DNA of 64,000 nucleotides from Porphyromonadaceae bacterium UBA7555 (GTDB taxonomy: Bacteria; Bacteroidota; Bacteroidia; Bacteroidales; Muribaculaceae): positions 3,605-67,604 of the forward strand of contig DLLT01000016.1 in NCBI GenBank assembly GCA_002478045.1, written 5' to 3'. Positions 8,128 through 16,258 of the stretch are shown one piece after another. How positions within the stretch are numbered: position 1 is the first letter of the stretch; every line of letters starts with the position of its first letter. The translations under genes were made by a program, and so were the position numbers. The notes under the pieces are model-generated. The model did no database searches. It was not told where the DNA came from and was given only the letters and a program-made list of their open reading frames with translations.

Positions 8128-9153
8128 ATGGGAAAGGAAATACAGTTCATATTATATAACCTGCCTGATGGGAGCGGCGTAGTGCAGGCGTATATCGAAG
8201 ATGAAACGCTGTGGTTGACCCAAAAGGCAATGGCTCAGTTGTTTGGCGTGGAGATCAATACCATAAACTATCATCTTAAAGAGATATACGCAAGCATAGA
8301 GTTAGCTCAGGAGGCAACTATTCGAAAAATTCGAATAGTTCAGCAGGAGGGTAATCGACAGGTGAAGCGCGAGCGTATTTTCTATAATCTTGACGCAATT
8401 ATCAGTGTGGGCTATCGCGTTAATTCGCAGCGCGCTACCTATTTTCGGCAATGGGCGACGAAGATTTTGAACGATTTCATCCGTAAGGGCTTTGTCCTTG
8501 ATGATAATCGCCTGAAACAGGGGGAAACGGCTTTTGGGGTTGACTATTTTCGCGAACTGCTTGAGCGCGTGCGCTCTATCCGCGCAAGTGAGCGACGTAT
8601 ATGGCAGCAAATCACCGATATATATGCCGAGTGTAGCATTGACTACGACCGTATGGCACTGACCACAAAGGAGTTCTATGCAATGGTGCAAAATCGTTTT
8701 CATTATGCTATTACGGGACAGACTGTAGCCGAAATAATCTACCGTGGAGCTGACCATTCCAAGCCTAATATGGGGCTGACTACGTGGAAGTATGCGCCTG
8801 ACGGACGAGTGCTTAAGTCGGACGTGTCAATAGCCAAAAACTATCTTGACCCAAAGCAGATACGTCAGCTCGAGCGAACCGTATCGGCTTATTTCGATTA
8901 CATTGAGGGGCAGATTGAGCGCCATAATGCCTTCACGATGGAGGAATTTGCTGCGAGTGTGAACAAATTTCTGACCTTCAATGACTATCGTATTTTGCCT
9001 AATCGCGGCAGCATCTCGGCTACGCAAGCAAAGGCAAAGGCCGAAAGCGAATATGATATTTTCAATCGAACTCAGCAGATAGACTCTGATTTCGATAAGG
9101 AAGTCCGAAGCGCATTGAGAGATACCGAGAGCAATAATGCCGACTTGAAGTAA
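8128..9153 (+). CDS. RhuM-family protein
   Basis: 341 residues, full length for the family. The N-terminal region has a helix-turn-helix-like segment (LWLTQKAMAQLFGVEINTINYHLKEI) and the RhuM hallmark FYNLDAIISVGYRVNSQRATYFRQWATK. The C-terminal half contains SKPNMGLTTWK and KNYLDPKQIRQLERTVSAYFDY, typical of the family. RhuM was named from a Salmonella pathogenicity island, but its biochemical role is unknown; homologues occur widely on mobile and accessory islands, sometimes fused to Fic-like domains, which are absent here. The gene is flanked by a perfect 32-bp direct repeat that includes the promoter box, suggesting insertion or local duplication. Confidence 0.88.
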   Translation: MGKEIQFILYNLPDGSGVVQAYIEDETLWLTQKAMAQLFGVEINTINYHLKEIYASIELAQEATIRKIRIVQQEGNRQVKRERIFYNLDAIISVGYRVNSQRATYFRQWATKILNDFIRKGFVLDDNRLKQGETAFGVDYFRELLERVRSIRASERRIWQQITDIYAECSIDYDRMALTTKEFYAMVQNRFHYAITGQTVAEIIYRGADHSKPNMGLTTWKYAPDGRVLKSDVSIAKNYLDPKQIRQLERTVSAYFDYIEGQIERHNAFTMEEFAASVNKFLTFNDYRILPNRGSISATQAKAKAESEYDIFNRTQQIDSDFDKEVRSALRDTESNNADLK

Positions 9154-9190
9154 TGCGACCTGTGGGTCGGGGCAGATGCGGCGGGATGTG

Positions 9191-9222
9191 GGGCGGTATG
9201 TCGCGAATAATGCGTAACTTTG
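9191..9222 (+). repeat. Right copy of the 32-bp direct repeat; promoter box of msbA
   Basis: Identical to 8061-8092. Its TAACTTTG box (9215-9222) lies about 70 bases before the chosen start of the ABC exporter, so the same element appears to serve both genes. Confidence 0.88.
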
Positions 9223-9294
9223 TGGGCGAAAACTAACGCATGATGACATCGCGCGGCCGTGCAAGGCTCGGTGGCGCGAGACTACGATACTGTT

Positions 9295-11124
9295 ATGAAA
9301 GATTTTTTTGCGCTGTTGCGCCGCTTTGTTCCTCCGTATAAGAAGTATCTGGCACTGAATATTTTGTTCAATGTGCTGGCGGCGCTGCTGACGCTGTTTT
9401 CGTTTGCGCTGATTATCCCTATTTTGGAGATGCTGTTCAAAATCAATGCTACGCATTATGTGTACATGACGATGTCAGACGGCTCGTTCAAGGAGGTGAT
9501 AGTCAACAATTTCTATTATTACACTCAGGAGGCAGTGGCGCTGTATGGGCCGTCGGCGACGCTGGCGTTGCTGGCTGTGGCGCTGGTGGTGATGACGGCT
9601 TTGAAGACGGGGGCTACGTATCTCAGTCTGTATTACATCATTCCACTGCGTAGCGGCATCGTGCGCGATATACGCAACGAGGTCTACGACAAAATCACTC
9701 GCCTGCCCATAGGATTTTTTACGGGTGAGCGTAAGGGCGATGTGATGGCGCGTATGAGCGGCGATGTGGCCGAAATCGAGAATTCTGTGATGGCGTCGCT
9801 GGATATGATGTTCAAAAATCCGGTGATGATTGTCGTGTGTCTGGCCATGATGGTGGCCGTGTCGTGGCAGTTGACGGTGTTTGTGTTTGTGCTGCTGCCT
9901 TTGGCCGGGATGGTCATGGGTCGCGTGGGCAAGCGTCTTAAGCGTCAATCTCTTGAGGGCCAGAATCAATGGGGCGTGCTGATGTCCAATATTGAGGAGA
10001 CCTTGGGCGGGTTGCGTATCATTAAGGCTTTCAACGCCGAGGACAAGGTGCGCGCACGTTTCCATCGCGAAAATCAGGAGTTTTATCGTCTGTCCAATCG
10101 CATTGCACGTCGCCAGTCGTTGGCGCATCCTATGAGCGAGTTTCTGGGCACGGCGGCCATTGCGATAGTGTTGTGGTTCGGCGGAACGCTTATCTTGGGC
10201 GGCAGCGCAGGCATCGATGCCCCGCAGTTTATATATTATATGGTGATATTCTACAGTATCATTAATCCGGCCAAGGACTTGAGCAAGGCGGCCTACTCGG
10301 TACAGAAGGGCTTGGCATCGATGCAGCGCGTTGATAAAATCCTCGGGGCGGTCAATCCCATCGCCGACCCGGCGCACCCCAAGACGTTGCCGCCTCATGC
10401 CGGAGCTATCAAGTACGACCATGTGTCTTTCAGTTACGGCGATCACAAGGTCATAGACGATGTGAGCCTGGACATCCCGGCGGGAGCTACCGTGGCCCTG
10501 GTAGGTCAGAGCGGCAGCGGCAAGTCGACGCTGGCCGACCTTCTGCCGCGTTTTTATGACGTTGACAGCGGCAGCATCACTATCGACGGCATCGACATTC
10601 GCGATGTGCGCGTACACGATCTGCGTGCGCTTATGGGTAATGTCAATCAGGAAGCCATACTTTTCAACGATACGTTCTACAATAATATCACCTTCGGTGC
10701 GCCGGCAGGTGCCACTCAAGAGCAGGTCGAACAGGCCGCCCGTATCGCCAATGCCCACGAATTTATCATCGAGAGCCCCGAGGGCTATCAGACCAATATC
10801 GGCGACCGCGGCTGCCGCCTCAGCGGAGGGCAGCGTCAACGCATATCCATAGCGCGAGCCATACTCAAGAACCCGCCCGTGCTGATACTGGACGAGGCCA
10901 CCAGCGCCCTTGACAGCGAGAGCGAGCAATTGGTTCAGCAGGCACTCGAGCGCCTGATGCAGGACCGTACCACCCTGGTGATTGCGCATCGCTTGTCTAC
11001 TATCCGCAATGCCGATATGATATGCGTGATGCACGAAGGCCGCATCGTCGAGCGCGGCACCCACGACCGGCTTATGGCTCTCGATGGATACTATAAGCGC
11101 TTGGTAGACATGCAGTCATTTTGA
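9295..11124 (+). CDS. msbA: MsbA-like ABC exporter (permease fused to ATPase)
   Basis: 609 residues. Residues 1-330 hold six membrane helices of an ABC type IV exporter; residues about 370-609 form the nucleotide-binding domain with Walker A GQSGSGKST (404-412), signature LSGGQRQR (509-516), Walker B VLILDEATSALD and the H-loop IAHRLST. The organisation matches the lipid A flippase MsbA and related multidrug exporters. An in-frame GTG 36 bases earlier gives a non-conserved extension, so the ATG at 9295 is used. Its promoter lies in the 32-bp repeat at 9191-9222. A drug or peptide export role is possible; with no other exporter in view, lipid A transport is the family-based guess. Confidence 0.87.
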   Translation: MKDFFALLRRFVPPYKKYLALNILFNVLAALLTLFSFALIIPILEMLFKINATHYVYMTMSDGSFKEVIVNNFYYYTQEAVALYGPSATLALLAVALVVMTALKTGATYLSLYYIIPLRSGIVRDIRNEVYDKITRLPIGFFTGERKGDVMARMSGDVAEIENSVMASLDMMFKNPVMIVVCLAMMVAVSWQLTVFVFVLLPLAGMVMGRVGKRLKRQSLEGQNQWGVLMSNIEETLGGLRIIKAFNAEDKVRARFHRENQEFYRLSNRIARRQSLAHPMSEFLGTAAIAIVLWFGGTLILGGSAGIDAPQFIYYMVIFYSIINPAKDLSKAAYSVQKGLASMQRVDKILGAVNPIADPAHPKTLPPHAGAIKYDHVSFSYGDHKVIDDVSLDIPAGATVALVGQSGSGKSTLADLLPRFYDVDSGSITIDGIDIRDVRVHDLRALMGNVNQEAILFNDTFYNNITFGAPAGATQEQVEQAARIANAHEFIIESPEGYQTNIGDRGCRLSGGQRQRISIARAILKNPPVLILDEATSALDSESEQLVQQALERLMQDRTTLVIAHRLSTIRNADMICVMHEGRIVERGTHDRLMALDGYYKRLVDMQSF

Positions 11125-11182
11125 CGCCGAGATAGGCCGACGTCGCCATGTCGCGCAAAATTGCTACCTTTGCACGACTTTA

Positions 11183-11227
11183 TGGCCTCTAAAGACTTTA
11201 ATGTCCTTAAAGCCCCTAAGGACCCTA
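11183..11227. repeat. Degenerate 9-bp tandem repeat, AAGTCCTTA family, copy A
   Basis: Five units of exactly 9 bp (AAGACTTTA, ATGTCCTTA, AAGCCCCTA, AGGACCCTA and a poorer first unit) lie in the leader between the TACCTTTG box (11165-11172) and queF. Related arrays lie at 17681-17734 and 25507-25578. Confidence 0.7.
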
Positions 11228-11273
11228 AGTTCGCCAATCAAAAAGAAAAACTGAATTCACAGAAAAATACACT

Positions 11274-11747
11274 ATGAGCCGTACACCGCAAGAAATGCCG
11301 GGCGTAACCCTGCTGGGAAACACCGGCGTCAAATATCCCACCGACTACTGTCCCGAGATGCTTGAGACTTTTGACAATAAGCATCCCGACAACGAATACC
11401 TCGTGACCTTCACCTGCCCCGAATTTACGGCACTATGTCCCAAGACCGGACAGCCCGATTTCGGCAAGATCATCATCTCGTACATTCCGCGTACAAAGAT
11501 GGTTGAGAGCAAGAGCCTGAAGCTGTATCTATTCTCATTCCGCAATCACGGTGATTTTCACGAAGATTGCGTCAATATCATTATGAAAGACCTGTGCCGC
11601 TTGATGAATCCCAAGTATATCGAAGTCACCGGGCTGTTTGCACCGCGCGGCGGCATATCCATCATTCCCTTTGCCAACTACGGCGATGAAGACCACAAGG
11701 AGATGGCTCGTGAGCGACTGATGGCCTCCTTCCGTAACAATATGTAA
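11274..11747 (+). CDS. queF: NADPH-dependent preQ0 reductase QueF
   Basis: 157 residues, the short unimodular QueF type. It reduces the nitrile of 7-cyano-7-deazaguanine (preQ0) to the amine preQ1 in queuosine synthesis. The nucleophile Cys55 and acid Asp62 ([15 protein letters not shown]) fall at the positions known in Bacillus QueF; the QueF motif [13 protein letters not shown] and the FHE triad (His96, Glu97) follow. It is 24 bases before queC, forming an operon of the last two preQ1 steps. A TACCTTTG box at 11165-11172 is the likely promoter -7 element, without a good -33 match. Confidence 0.96.
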   Translation: MSRTPQEMPGVTLLGNTGVKYPTDYCPEMLETFDNKHPDNEYLVTFTCPEFTALCPKTGQPDFGKIIISYIPRTKMVESKSLKLYLFSFRNHGDFHEDCVNIIMKDLCRLMNPKYIEVTGLFAPRGGISIIPFANYGDEDHKEMARERLMASFRNNM

Positions 11748-11771
11748 ATTCCGTAAACGATATCGCAGAAT

Positions 11772-12428
11772 ATGAAAAAAGACACCCTGATGGTAGTGAG
11801 CGGCGGTATGGATTCCGTCACCATGCTGTGCGAGTACGCAGAGCGCATCGCTATGGCCGTGACCTTTGACTACGGCAGCAACCACAATGTGCGTGAAATC
11901 GAGTGCGCCCGTTTTCAGTGCGCCAAGCTCGATATACCACTGCTGGTCATTCCATTGAAGTTTATCGGCGAGTATTTTGCCAGCTCGCTTCTCTCGGGGG
12001 CCGAAGCCATACCCGCCGGCAATTACGATGACGAAAATATGCGTAGTACCGTTGTGCCCTTCCGCAACGGCATTATGCTTTCGGTGGCCGCCGGACTTGC
12101 CGAGACGCACCACTTGGCACACGTAATGATGGCCAACCATAGCGGCGACCATGCCATATATCCCGATTGCCGTCCCGCCTTTGTCGAGAATATGTCGCGC
12201 GCCATTGCCGCCGGCACCTATGACGGCATCACCCTGCTGACGCCCTATACGCACCTCACCAAGGGTCAGATAGCCGAGCGCGGCGCCGCCATAGGAGTGG
12301 ACTACAGCCACACCTACAGCTGCTATCGCGGCGGCGAGCACCATTGCGGCACTTGTGGCACCTGCCGTGAGCGTCGCGAAGCCTTCCAAGTCGCCGGTAT
12401 TCCCGATCCCACCGTCTACGATGCGTAA
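11772..12428 (+). CDS. queC: 7-cyano-7-deazaguanine synthase QueC
   Basis: 218 residues. It turns 7-carboxy-7-deazaguanine into preQ0 using ATP and ammonia. The N-terminal PP-loop is VVSGGMDSVTML and the C-terminal zinc site is CYRGGEHHCGTCGTC, with four cysteines as in other QueC proteins. Lying directly after queF, it supplies QueF's substrate; queD and queE are not in the window. The start ATG is 24 bases after the queF stop, with no competing upstream start. Confidence 0.96.
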   Translation: MKKDTLMVVSGGMDSVTMLCEYAERIAMAVTFDYGSNHNVREIECARFQCAKLDIPLLVIPLKFIGEYFASSLLSGAEAIPAGNYDDENMRSTVVPFRNGIMLSVAAGLAETHHLAHVMMANHSGDHAIYPDCRPAFVENMSRAIAAGTYDGITLLTPYTHLTKGQIAERGAAIGVDYSHTYSCYRGGEHHCGTCGTCRERREAFQVAGIPDPTVYDA

Positions 12429-12558
12429 TGCCTTTGACGATGCGCGAAGCCGGCTCATATTCCGGGATATACAGCAACCGGAGAGCCGCAGCATCTCGCC
12501 TTCGTAAAAGCTGTGCGAAAAAAGTGCGTCCGATAGCCGGAAATTGAGAAAAAAGCGC

Positions 12559-12566
12559 TAACTTTG
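12559..12566 (+). promoter_or_regulatory. Promoter -7 box upstream of tRNA-Ser
   Basis: TAACTTTG about 38 bases before the tRNA. No good -33 element is seen at the expected distance. Confidence 0.5.
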
Positions 12567-12603
12567 CACACGCAAAACCGCCACAGAGGCGGGAGGACCA
12601 CAC

Positions 12604-12688
12604 GGAGAGATGGCAGAGTGGTCGATTGCGGCGGTCTTGAAAACCGTTGAGGGTCACACCTCCGGGGGTTCGAATCCCTCTCTCTCCG
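12604..12688 (+). tRNA. tRNA-Ser (anticodon TGA)
   Basis: 85 bases. The acceptor arms GGAGAGA (12604-12610) and TCTCTCC (12681-12687) pair fully and G12688 is the discriminator. The long variable arm typical of class II tRNAs is present, the T-loop reads GGTTCGAATCC, and the anticodon loop CTTGAAA gives TGA. No CCA is encoded. Confidence 0.96.
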
Positions 12689-12732
12689 CAGAAAAGAGCC
12701 TTGGCAGCAAAAGCTGACGAGGCTCTTTTCTG
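12689..12732 (+). terminator. Terminator hairpin after tRNA-Ser
   Basis: Twelve-base arms CAGAAAAGAGCC (12689-12700) and GGCTCTTTTCTG (12721-12732) immediately follow the tRNA; the T-run sits inside the distal arm. Confidence 0.75.
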
Positions 12733-12863
12733 TAGGGTGAATGTGAAGTGTCATACTCGTGTGGCGAGGTGTATTGCTCCCATGGTCCGTATTCTTTCTA
12801 CTACTCTCGGCATCCCTTCCCATTGCGCCCGGTGTTCTTATGTTTCGCGGCCTGTATACGGGC

Positions 12864-12895
12864 GTTGCTTCGTTGCGGGGAAATGTTTACCTTTG
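12864..12895 (+). promoter_or_regulatory. Promoter of the TIR-domain gene
   Basis: GTTG (12864-12867), 20 bases, TACCTTTG (12888-12895). The predicted transcript has a leader of about 90 bases carrying the 21-bp repeats. Confidence 0.65.
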
Positions 12896-12957
12896 TAGTC
12901 GCGAAAGCACCGACGGTAGTCGCAAATGTTCCGTTGGCGACCGCTAATGTGCCGCCA
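12895..12957 (+). repeat. Three imperfect 21-bp direct repeats in the TIR gene leader
   Basis: Consecutive 21-bp units start at 12895, 12916 and 12937 (GTAGTCGCGAAAGCACC, GTAGTCGCAAATGTTCC, GCGACCGCTAATGTGCC plus four more bases each). They begin at the last base of the -7 box and fill most of the leader. Confidence 0.6.
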
Positions 12958-12992
12958 AGTGCGCGGTGCGGTACTTTTCATTGCCGAATACG

Positions 12993-13979
12993 ATGAACGA
13001 AACTTACGACATATTCATCAGCTACTCAAGTCGCGACTGTGAGACGGTGTATGCTTACGTGCAGGCGTTCAAGGATGCCGGGTACAGGGTGTGGTATGAC
13101 AGTGAGGGCCTTTATGGCGGGGCTGAGTTCTCCGAAGTAATCGCTCGCGCCATTTGCGCATCGCGCCTCGTTGTGTTCTTCTCATCCGCGAATTCTAACA
13201 AATCCGAATGGACCAAGGGTGAAGTTTCGTTGGCTCTCGGATTTAGGAAACCGATACTGCCTGTGCGCTTGGACGAGTCCGAGTACAATATTGCGTATAT
13301 GCTGATGCTTGTCGGCAGGCAATATGTAGACAGTCTCCAAGGCAAGACACCTGTGTCTACGCAGAAGCTGCTGGAGGCTGTCTCTATTATGCTTGCCGGC
13401 GGTCGGGTTCCGCAGCCTCCGGGTGGGTTTGCTGGCGAGCATAAGCGCAAGTGTCTATGGATTTCGGGTGTGTTGTCTGTGCTTATGGCCTCGGGTATGA
13501 TGTTGTGTAGCGGCGAGTTTCACATAAATATCTCGCTGTCGCTGTTTGTCTCCACGATGGCCGCGGCGGTATGCTTCGCCGCTTCGGCGTATATCATTCT
13601 GGGCGATAAGAATTGGCGTTATAGGCATTTATCGGTAAATCTTTTTTACCTTGCCGCCACGATTTTTTTTCTGTCTTACGCCGTCTCGGCTTTCGGGCTT
13701 TGTTTTGTCGGGTCCAAGGTCGTGACACTCAATGCCCCCAGTCTGTTAGATGCCGTAATTGCGCTGTTCTCGCTCAATCGTCTTATGGCTTTCAAACGCT
13801 ACGGGTATGTTCTGCTGTGGCTTTGCGCAGCCGCCTTTACCGTAGGTGGTTATATGTGGTTGAGGGTATGGATTGCTCCGGCCGTCATTGCACCGGCGGC
13901 ATGCGTGTGTATGCTGGCGCTGACCGCCATTCTCAAGCGTCGTCACTCTGGCCGTTCGTTCTGGGAGTGTATGTCTTAG
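12993..13979 (+). CDS. TIR-domain protein with C-terminal membrane helices
   Basis: 328 residues from the ATG at 12993; an upstream in-frame GTG adds only nine poor residues. Residues 4-135 form a TIR domain: YDIFISYSSRD, GYRVWYDSEGLYGG, then SEWTKGEVSLAL, whose Glu77 matches the catalytic Glu of SARM1-type NAD-cleaving TIR domains. Residues about 154-314 hold five or six hydrophobic helices in pairs, so TIR is presumably cytoplasmic and the tail membrane-bound. TIR NADases are common effectors in antiphage systems, but no partner (Thoeris ThsA, CBASS cyclase, STING, SIR2) lies beside it. The gene stands alone between tRNA-Ser and tRNA-Lys. NADase activity and a defence role are inference. 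Confidence 0.85.
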   Translation: MNETYDIFISYSSRDCETVYAYVQAFKDAGYRVWYDSEGLYGGAEFSEVIARAICASRLVVFFSSANSNKSEWTKGEVSLALGFRKPILPVRLDESEYNIAYMLMLVGRQYVDSLQGKTPVSTQKLLEAVSIMLAGGRVPQPPGGFAGEHKRKCLWISGVLSVLMASGMMLCSGEFHINISLSLFVSTMAAAVCFAASAYIILGDKNWRYRHLSVNLFYLAATIFFLSYAVSAFGLCFVGSKVVTLNAPSLLDAVIALFSLNRLMAFKRYGYVLLWLCAAAFTVGGYMWLRVWIAPAVIAPAACVCMLALTAILKRRHSGRSFWECMS

Positions 13980-14024
13980 CCGCCGATTTGCAGAGCAATA
14001 AGGTCGCCGCCCCAATTATCGGGC

Positions 14025-14060
14025 ATAAAAAAGAGCCGAAACCGAAGGTCTTGGCTCTTT
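14025..14060 (-). terminator. Rho-independent terminator of tRNA-Lys
   Basis: Arms AAAGAGCC (14053-14060, minus-strand reading) and GGCTCTTT (14030-14037) are followed by a T-run (TTTTTTATG) on the minus strand. Confidence 0.85.
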
Positions 14061-14063
14061 GGG

Positions 14064-14136
14064 TGATCCGCCTGGGGTTCGAACCCAGGACCCCAACATT
14101 AAAAGTGTTGTGCTCTACCAACTGAGCTAGCGAATC
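14064..14136 (-). tRNA. tRNA-Lys (anticodon TTT)
   Basis: 73 bases. Acceptor GATTCGC pairs with GCGGATC (one G-T pair), the discriminator is A. D-arm GCTCAGTTGGTAGAGC, T-arm GGGTTCGAACCC, and anticodon loop CTTTTAA reading TTT are all clear. No CCA is encoded. Confidence 0.96.
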
Positions 14137-14184
14137 TTGCTATGGAGACATCGCCGCGGGCGATGTTGTCCCTCAAAAGCGTTG

Positions 14185-14216
14185 CAAAGGTACGATGTTT
14201 TTTTGGAACGGCCAAA
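14185..14216 (-). promoter_or_regulatory. Promoter of tRNA-Lys
   Basis: Minus strand TTTG (14213-14216), 20 bases, TACCTTTG (14185-14192), a full consensus match. Confidence 0.8.
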
Positions 14217-14228
14217 TTTTTGGCCAAA

Positions 14229-14260
14229 TTTCACCGAAAAAATTTTTTGTGGTAAATTTG
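14229..14260 (+). promoter_or_regulatory. Promoter of the AlkD-like gene
   Basis: TTTC (14229-14232), 20 bases, TAAATTTG (14253-14260). It is divergent from the tRNA-Lys promoter; the leader is about 120 bases. Confidence 0.6.
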
Positions 14261-14387
14261 CGGACGGATAAAACGTATGCTCATACGATGCGAGCTGATG
14301 TCGATATAGGCCTGTCTTTGGATGGTACGGCATCGCGCCGTTTAGTCGCGAGTGATATGTATCAGATTAAGTATTAAAGCGATAAGT

Positions 14388-14960
14388 ATGATTTTTGATA
14401 AGAACGACCCGGAATTCGGCGATATGCAGAATGTGAAGCGGCGTATGTTTGCGCTGCGCAACGGTGTGGTGGCCGAGGCATTGCGTTGCGGCGGCTGCCC
14501 GTATCGAATAGTATTCGGGCTGACGTTGCCGCAGTTGGACGAGATTGCTGCCGTGACGCCGCATACGGTGACATTGGCGCAGATGTTGTGGGACAATGAT
14601 AGCACGCGCGAGAGCCGCCTTCTGGCGCCGATGATACTGCCGCGTGAGGATATGACCATCGACCGTGCGCGTCTATGGCTTGGCCAATGTCGGGATACCG
14701 AGGATGTGGACATCCTGTGCCATCGTCAGCTGAGGCATCAGCTGTGGGCGACGGCGTTGGTGGATGAGTTGAGCGTGCGCGAGGATTCCGACTTGTTGCG
14801 CTATGCGGCTGTGCGCCTGGCTTTTAATCTTGTGCATAAAGACGCTGCTATGGGACTGCGTGTGGCTTTGGCCGAGGCGGAGCGTGACTGTCCGCTTACA
14901 CGACATGTGGCGTCAATGCTGGCCGAGGAAGCGCGTTATGTGCTCGATCCCGAGGAGTGA
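14388..14960 (+). CDS. HEAT-like DNA alkylation repair (AlkD-like) family protein
   Basis: 190 residues, all-helical. The pattern LRNGVVAEALRCGGCPYRIVFGLTLPQLDEIA, then LAQMLWDNDSTRESRLLAPM matches the small Bacteroidales proteins annotated as DNA alkylation repair enzymes of the AlkD/HEAT type. AlkD-type proteins bind alkylated DNA through helical repeats; whether this short member has glycosylase activity cannot be told. The open frame begins 12 codons earlier, but the ATG at 14388 gives the natural N-terminus (MIFDKNDPEFGD). Confidence 0.65.
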   Translation: MIFDKNDPEFGDMQNVKRRMFALRNGVVAEALRCGGCPYRIVFGLTLPQLDEIAAVTPHTVTLAQMLWDNDSTRESRLLAPMILPREDMTIDRARLWLGQCRDTEDVDILCHRQLRHQLWATALVDELSVREDSDLLRYAAVRLAFNLVHKDAAMGLRVALAEAERDCPLTRHVASMLAEEARYVLDPEE

Positions 14961-15008
14961 GCCGCTTAGGACCCGAATGATGGGCGAATTTTAATCGCCG
15001 GGATGTGT

Positions 15009-15054
15009 TGCGGCGCCATAGGCAGGGGTGAAGATGTCTGCCTGTGACGCCGCA
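15009..15054. terminator. Bidirectional terminator-like inverted repeat
   Basis: Outer arms TGCGGCG/CGCCGCA (15009-15015/15048-15054) and inner arms AGGCAG/CTGCCT (15020-15025/15038-15043) lie between two convergent genes. There is no T-run, so it is structural evidence only. Confidence 0.5.
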
Positions 15055-15071
15055 GCGTATTCGGTGTGGAA

Positions 15072-16019
15072 TCAGTTGGGGCGGCGGTTGAGTTTTTCGC
15101 CTATCCAGAGGCCGCCGATGACCAGTGCGCATCCGATGATGCCGATGGCTGTGATAGGCTCGTCTACGATGAAGTATGATGCGACCATAGTGACAACGGC
15201 TTGCAAGTACATATAGTTGTTGGCTGTGACGGCGCCGAGATGGCGTATGCACAGCGACCACAGTAGGTAGGCCACGGCCGAGCATCCTACGCTGAGGAAT
15301 AGCAGATTGAGAAGTATATCTCCGTCTGTAAGCAGCGTCAACGGGTTGTGCAAATGTGGCTCAATAAGGAGGAAGGGTAGGGCGGTGACCACGCCGTAGA
15401 AGAATGTCTTGCGTGTGATGTACCAAACGTCATAGTTGGCGCTGAGACCGCGCAGGACGATACTATATACAGCCCAAGAGAATGCGGCAGCGATGCTTAG
15501 GGCGTCACCCAACAATGGGCTGCTTGCTGTTTGGGCATCTGACGACGAAGAATTGAAAATAACGCAGGCGGCGCCGATGAAAGCGATGAAACTGCCCAGT
15601 ACCATGCCTCGGCCCGGCTTCTCGGTTTTGTAGATGAATGCCAGTAGGAATATGGTAATGAGCGGCGACAGGGATGTCAGCAGCGAGACGTTGGTGGTGA
15701 AGGTGTATTCCAGCGCTGTATTCTCGGCGATGAAGTATATCGAGCCGGCGCTGAGCCCACAGAGTAGGAAACGCCATTCGTCGCGCCACGAGTACGAGCG
15801 GAAGCGCTTGTGGCTGATGAGCAGAATCATCAGGTAGGCAATTGCGAAGCGGTAGACGTAGATTTCTACCGGACCCATTTGGTGTAGTATCAGGACTTTT
15901 GTGGACACGAAAGACACGCCCCACATCAGTACGAATATGAGTGCGGCGATATGTACCAGCCATAGGGCGGGGCTGTGCGAGGCACGTCCGGAAGGTGCAC
16001 TGTCTGATTTCAGTGTCAT
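15072..16019 (-). CDS. EamA/DMT-family transporter
   Basis: 315 residues with ten membrane helices in two EamA repeats (first repeat from VLMWGVSFVSTKVLI, second from LGDALSIAAAFSWAVYSIVLRGL). Such proteins export metabolites such as amino acids or take up small solutes through the inner membrane; the substrate cannot be inferred. The frame is open 35 codons further upstream, but that stretch is cationic and non-hydrophobic and spans the TAATTTTG box at 16113-16120, so the start MTLKSDS at 16019 is used. Confidence 0.85.
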   Translation of the reverse strand: MTLKSDSAPSGRASHSPALWLVHIAALIFVLMWGVSFVSTKVLILHQMGPVEIYVYRFAIAYLMILLISHKRFRSYSWRDEWRFLLCGLSAGSIYFIAENTALEYTFTTNVSLLTSLSPLITIFLLAFIYKTEKPGRGMVLGSFIAFIGAACVIFNSSSSDAQTASSPLLGDALSIAAAFSWAVYSIVLRGLSANYDVWYITRKTFFYGVVTALPFLLIEPHLHNPLTLLTDGDILLNLLFLSVGCSAVAYLLWSLCIRHLGAVTANNYMYLQAVVTMVASYFIVDEPITAIGIIGCALVIGGLWIGEKLNRRPN

Positions 16020-16258
16020 GCTTTTATGGGTCTTTTGGGCGTTTCTATTATAGGGTTGTGGTCGTTTTGCAGCGGCTGCCGGTAGTCGGCGGCTGCCGAT
16101 TGTTATTATGTGCAAAATTAGCAAATATTCCTGAGGATAGCATCGTGTATTGCCGAAAAAACGCTAATTTTGTATTTGAGTATAGCCGCGAGGCTTCGCA
16201 GTTTATACTAATGTATTTGAGATATATAAGTTTAATCAATATAACGAAAACGTTAATT

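Noticed and set aside
8128..9153. A Fic/RhuM fusion toxin
   Set aside because: No HPFxxGNGR Fic motif occurs; the protein ends after the RhuM domain.
9475..11064. Long minus-strand open frame inside msbA (529 codons); likewise 374-1597, 31136-32998, 55744-57135 (minus) and 48063-49445 (plus)
   Set aside because: They are antisense shadows of well-identified genes; their translations lack domains and have the composition of mirrored codon bias.
11173..11273. A preQ1 riboswitch before queF-queC
   Set aside because: The leader has only the 9-bp repeats and an A-rich end; no preQ1 pseudoknot pattern could be found.
12993..13979. A Thoeris or CBASS system around the TIR gene
   Set aside because: The neighbours are tRNA genes and unrelated housekeeping genes; no ThsA, cyclase or second effector is present.
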